In this document: positions 5,288-6,976 of the stretch, piece after piece
How positions within the stretch are numbered: the stretch's first letter is position 1
Layout of the letters: each line of letters begins with the position of its first letter
From: Candidatus Aegiribacteria sp.
GTDB taxonomy: Bacteria > Fermentibacterota > Fermentibacteria > Fermentibacterales > Fermentibacteraceae
Length of the DNA: 6,976 nt
NCBI GenBank assembly: GCA_030634715.1
Contig: DAOWAG010000062.1
Span: forward strand, 1 to 6,976
Reading direction: 5' to 3'
The notes under the pieces: generated by a model
Seen by the model: the letters and a program-made list of their open reading frames with translations, nothing else
The model's database searches: none
Told to the model about the DNA's origin: nothing
Made by a program: the position numbers and the translations under genes

Positions 5288-6976
5288 TCATCCTGAATGT
5301 CCGGGAAGGCAGGCTAGCTGACGCTTCCTGCTTGATGGTTTTCTGGCCACATAAATACTCTCTCCTGTATCAGGATGAAGACCGGTAAAGTACATTGCAG
5401 TTGCCATAGTCAATGGTGTCGGAAGAAATATCTGAACTTTTTCAGGACGCATATTCTCCCGGTTCAACTCGCTGGCGGTCACATGCATCTGATTCATTCC
5501 ACATCCTGGAAATGCCGCAAGTATGTAAGGTTCTATATATTGCTTCTTTCCTGCTTTTCTTGAGTAATCCTCAAACAGATCCTTGAAGGTCCTCCAGAGG
5601 TCGGGATCCGGTTTCCGCATGAGCTTGAGCACTTCCAGGGAAAAATGCTCTGGCGCAATCTTAAGCAGGCCTGAAACATGATTCGCGGCAAGTGTTTCTA
5701 TGAATCGCGGATCGCGGAGCGCGACATCAAAGCGTATCCCGCTGGATATAAAAACATTACTGACTCCTTCAATCCTAGATACCGAATCAAGCAGCATCAG
5801 ATACTGGTCATGATCAGTTCTGAAATGTTGACAAATTCCGGGATAGAGGCAGGAATTTCTTCTACATTTCCTTTCAGCATCCGCGTCATTGCAACCCATA
5901 CCGTAAAGATTGGCAGTGGGACCTCCGAGATCTGTAACTGTTCCTCTGAAGTGCTTCTCCAGCTTCAGTTTGCGCACTTCTCTCTTAACAGATTCGATAC
6001 TTCTACTGCTTATAGTTCTTCCCTGATGTAGTCCAAGAGCACAGAAGCTGCATCCACCCGCGCATCCCCTGACAACTGTAATCGAGTTCCTGATCATCCT
6101 GAAAGCAGGTATTTCGTTTTCATAAACTGGATGTGGTTTCCTGGAAAATGGAAGGTCATATATCCTGTCCATTTCACCAGTGCTGAGCGGATGCTGCGGT
6201 GGATAAACAACGATTGCGCGGCTGTCAGCCTTCTGAACAAGTATAGAACCGGACAGGGAGTTGCATTCTCTTTCAATCAGCTTCGTCATTTCCATGAATG
6301 CCTGAGGTGAACGAATTACTTCCTCATGCGACGGCAGTTCAATGTATTCATTGATGTCTGAATCAGAAATAGCTTTGCTGCTCATATATATAGCGGTACC
6401 TTGAATTCCCTTGAGATCCCTGCCTGCTGAAATCCTGTCCGCTATCTCCCCGACAGCTTTCTCTCCCATCCCGTAGACAAGTATTTGGGCTTTAGTATCG
6501 AGAAGTATCGATTTTCTGACTTTGTCACTCCAGAAATCAAAATGGCTCAATCTTCTCATACTGGCTTCTATACCGCCAATTACAATTGGAACTCCAGGCA
6601 TTGTCTTCTGAACCATATTTACATACTTCAGAACAGCTCTGTCAGGCCTTTTTCCGGGTTTCCCGCCTTCTGAATAAGCATCGTCCGATCGAATCCGCTT
6701 CAGGGATGTATAGTGATTAACCATCGAGTCCATCGCGCCGGAAGATACTCCGGCAAACAGTCTGGGAGCTCCAAGACGCAGAAAGTCTTCTGAAGCGCTG
6801 ATATCAGGCTGAGGTATTATTCCGACTCTGTAGCCAAGGTTTTCCAGATACCTTCCAATCAGAGCGGTTCCGAAGGACGGGTGATCGATATACACATCCC
6901 CTGTGATCAGTATGATATCGCAGGCTTCCCAGCCGAGATCGTCCATTTCCTCCCTCGAGACAGGAAGGAACGGAGC
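5288..6976 (-). CDS. ygiQ: YgiQ-family radical SAM protein, N-terminus cut by the window edge
   Basis: The frame is open to the right edge; codons beyond the ATG at 6946 read APFLPVSREE and match the usual YgiQ start (FLPVSREEMD-x-x-GW), so the gene begins outside the window and the 6946 ATG is internal. In 562 visible residues there is an N-terminal Radical_SAM_N region (DIILITGDVYIDHPSFG, then IGGIEASMRRLSHFDFWSDK and ILVYGMGE). It is followed by the radical SAM core with GCAGGCSFCALGLHQGR, whose cysteines are C305, C309 and C312 of the visible fragment. The family-specific cysteine-rich stretch (KCRRNSCLYPGIC) and FPGCG follow. These proteins are predicted [4Fe-4S]/SAM enzymes of unknown reaction. 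The protein ends soon after IYVARKPSSRKRQL, so the C-terminal DUF3362 region of longer members such as E. coli YgiQ (about 739 residues) is largely missing. It is on the operon strand but separated from the next gene by 81 nt or more. Confidence 0.95.
   Translation of the reverse strand, partial: APFLPVSREEMDDLGWEACDIILITGDVYIDHPSFGTALIGRYLENLGYRVGIIPQPDISASEDFLRLGAPRLFAGVSSGAMDSMVNHYTSLKRIRSDDAYSEGGKPGKRPDRAVLKYVNMVQKTMPGVPIVIGGIEASMRRLSHFDFWSDKVRKSILLDTKAQILVYGMGEKAVGEIADRISAGRDLKGIQGTAIYMSSKAISDSDINEYIELPSHEEVIRSPQAFMEMTKLIERECNSLSGSILVQKADSRAIVVYPPQHPLSTGEMDRIYDLPFSRKPHPVYENEIPAFRMIRNSITVVRGCAGGCSFCALGLHQGRTISSRSIESVKREVRKLKLEKHFRGTVTDLGGPTANLYGMGCNDADAERKCRRNSCLYPGICQHFRTDHDQYLMLLDSVSRIEGVSNVFISSGIRFDVALRDPRFIETLAANHVSGLLKIAPEHFSLEVLKLMRKPDPDLWRTFKDLFEDYSRKAGKKQYIEPYILAAFPGCGMNQMHVTASELNRENMRPEKVQIFLPTPLTMATAMYFTGLHPDTGESIYVARKPSSRKRQLACLPGHSG

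Noticed and set aside
5279..5298. Possible rho-independent terminator after the YgiQ-family gene (- strand stem ATTCA/TGAAT, loop GGA, then TC and T5)
   Set aside because: The stem is only 5 bp, AT-rich, includes the stop codon, and is separated from the T tract by two bases; too weak to call.
5678..6031. 117-codon open frame on the + strand opposite the radical SAM core of the YgiQ-family gene
   Set aside because: It lies entirely antisense to conserved cysteine motifs and has no independent support.

Overview
The window reads as bacterial chromosomal DNA: compact, moderate in GC, with few intergenic bases. It is dominated by an anaerobe-style molybdenum cofactor (Moco) gene cluster. The genes present (moaA, moaC, a MOSC-MogA fusion, moeA) and a YgiQ-type radical SAM protein point to a metabolism that uses molybdo- or tungstoenzymes. 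The sequence alone does not identify the phylum. No rRNA, tRNA, CRISPR array, insertion sequence or phage gene was seen.

Layout. On the + strand, the left edge holds the C-terminal tail of an arylsulfotransferase-like beta-propeller protein. It is followed by a short TrmO/TsaA-family protein (325-768), which converges tail to tail with the Moco cluster with only 2 nt between the stop codons. On the - strand, read right to left, the Moco cluster runs: a P-loop (MobB-like) protein fused to a ModE-type helix-turn-helix (4325-5206), moeA, moaA, moaC and MOSC-MogA (ending at 771). These five genes overlap or abut by a few bases (4 nt, 4 nt, a 2 nt gap, 13 nt), so they very probably form one translationally coupled operon. 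Upstream of it on the same strand is a YgiQ-family radical SAM protein, cut by the right edge of the window.

How the genes work together. MoaA and MoaC make cyclic pyranopterin monophosphate from GTP. The MogA domain adenylates molybdopterin. MoeA inserts the metal. The MOSC domain belongs to a family that handles sulfur or Moco. The middle of the pathway (MoaD/MoaE), nucleotide attachment (MobA) and molybdate transport (ModABC) are not in the window.

Most worth a second look is the first gene of the operon. It combines a ModE DNA-binding domain with an N-terminal nucleotide-binding domain and has no room for the usual molybdate-binding TOBE domain. A perfect 7-bp inverted repeat resembling a ModE operator sits at its 5' end (5170-5194), inside the reading frame if the longest start is used. 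Just downstream, a run of nine A residues separates the main frame from an ATG in another frame that would give a more natural N-terminus. A second oddity is the MOSC half of the MOSC-MogA protein, which lacks the cysteines expected in the conserved GK-x-C region.
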